Positions 62,848-64,000 of a DNA stretch of 64,000 nucleotides are shown here, one piece after another. Numbering within the stretch: the first letter of the stretch is position 1; each line of letters starts with the position of its first letter. Where the stretch lies: assembly GCA_033060915.1 (NCBI GenBank), contig CM065389.1:21648501-21712500 (forward strand). The letters run 5' to 3'. The position numbers were made by a program, and so were the translations under genes. The DNA comes from Euryodendron excelsum (lineage: Eukaryota > Streptophyta > Magnoliopsida > Ericales > Pentaphylacaceae). The notes under the pieces are model-generated. The model was not told where the DNA came from and made no database searches. It saw only the letters and a program-made list of their open reading frames with translations.

Positions 62848-64000
62848 CTGGACCAATCAAAACAATCAGCATTCAGCGTAGATCTCATTCATATGCACAC
62901 AGGTGCCTCGTAATGCAAATATATTGTAGCAAGAGTAAAAGGCATGCATCTTTCACTTGGTAATATGTCCAAAGTATGTATGCCTATTTGAGTCAGGACC
63001 TGCTTTTTCTAAAATTACCCAAACTTAGAATACTTCTATTCTTTCAAACCACTGTTACAAATATGCCAAAAGACACTGCCATTCGGCAGACTGCTGTAGA
63101 GCAAGATAGAGAACAAGTACCACACACACTAACACATGCGAGTGCAGCAAATCTTGAAAGGAGGAGAAGGAACAGACACATACATTTTTGAATGCATGTA
63201 CTTGAAACAACTGTGAACTGTCAAAGAAGAATAAAGCAACATTAAATGATGATGCAAAATAACATATCTTACGCTTTCTCTCCCCCTGTATAGTCCTAAT
63301 CATTGGGGTGTATCATTCATCTCAACAAAATCATGTCACTACCATTAGGCTTTGCTGTATGAAACCCTTGAGTCAATTACACAAGCAAATTACACACAAC
63401 ATCCCTACTGCCCAAGAAGCTCCAAACCTTATCATTTTTGTCACATCAAAAATAGTTGATCTTCACAGATTTTAGAGCCCCAACAATCTGACCAGCCTTT
63501 GAGGAAAGGCTCAAAATAGCACTAAAGAAATTGACAGCACTATTTATGTGGAAACAAAGCAAAACCAACTCAATAAAACCTCCAACACACACACACACAC
63601 ACAATGATATATTTTGTCCATCCAAAAACACACATAAATTGAAACATCTTATACAGAACCATACAGTCCAAACAACGATCAATATTCTTTGAGAAAGGCC
63701 CATGAAAAAAACACAAGGCAACATCTAGCATGCCAGGTGGCTTGTTTATTCAAAAGATAGGATCCACAGGTTAAGGCCAGCCAAAAAGGGATTGCATTTA
63801 CAAACATAATCATGAACAAGATACTTCAACCGAATTTTCATCCTTTTCTCTAATTCAGTAAAACAGAAGGAAGCTCTCAAGTTCATTTTGAAGATAAAAT
63901 TAATTGCAAATGAAATGGTGAGGAGAGCCTTATGTAATCCTCAATTCTTGAGAAGTTAATATTTGAATGGGGCCCATTGGATGGTGAACCCTAATTCTTA
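62848..64000 (-). other. Long intron of the galactosyltransferase gene
   Basis: The exon that should precede 62847 (ending in an IGHS-like sequence) is not found up to 64000, so this is intron. It holds an (AC)n run at 63583-63602. The - strand frames here lack domains. Confidence 0.6.

Overview
This is plant nuclear DNA, almost certainly from a (woody) eudicot. It is AT-rich, has spliced genes with GT-AG introns, and carries dense plant-type transposon debris: Ty1/copia, Ty3/gypsy, hAT, Mutator-like, MITE, SINE and Helitron-like sequence. Only three host genes can be supported, and two of them run off the window edges. I could not assign a species.

Left edge (1-4100): the last three coding exons of a MYST-family histone acetyltransferase (HAM1/HAM2 type, + strand). 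They carry the catalytic Cys and Glu, and an intron contains a 32-base G run. Next comes about 3 kb of gene-poor DNA with a short tandem array. At 7280-7894 (- strand) there is a single-exon gene for a small basic plant-specific protein, followed upstream by GA-rich sequence.

8-20 kb: intergenic DNA with a dimeric tRNA-derived SINE (10.55-10.79 kb), a MITE cluster (11.9-12.9 kb), a small hAT relic (14.16-14.56 kb), a Helitron-like 3' terminus (14.67 kb), a SINE with a clear target-site duplication (15.0-15.2 kb) and a 66-bp tandem duplication.

20-26.4 kb: one full-length, decayed Ty1/copia retrotransposon on the - strand. It has LTRs at 19948-20933 and 25390-26363 and a 5-bp target duplication GAGAG. 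The gag, protease, integrase, RT and RNase H parts are all recognisable but broken by stops and frameshifts. Its primer-binding region does not look like the usual initiator-Met site; it is perfectly complementary over 14 nt to a stretch of its own U5.

26.4-43.1 kb: non-coding LTR-type debris, a gypsy gag fragment with an initiator-Met-like primer site, a 3.46-kb sequence bounded by roughly 70-bp inverted repeats, and several minisatellite-like arrays with periods of about 16, 63, 117 and 153 bp.

43.1-61.1 kb: two direct copies (A 43116-53007, B 53645-61067) of one non-coding segment, offset by about 10.5 kb. Comparing them gives filled and empty sites for four transposon insertions: a 2.4-kb Mutator-like element, a 275-bp Mutator-like MITE and a 340-bp hAT-like MITE in copy A, and an 831-bp hAT-like element in copy B. 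Each has an 8- or 9-bp target duplication.

Right edge (61281-62847): the last six exons of a GT31 beta-1,3-galactosyltransferase gene (- strand); its 5' exons lie beyond the window. Copy B ends about 214 bp past its stop codon. The three host genes show no functional relation to one another. The interest of the window lies in its mobile-element history.
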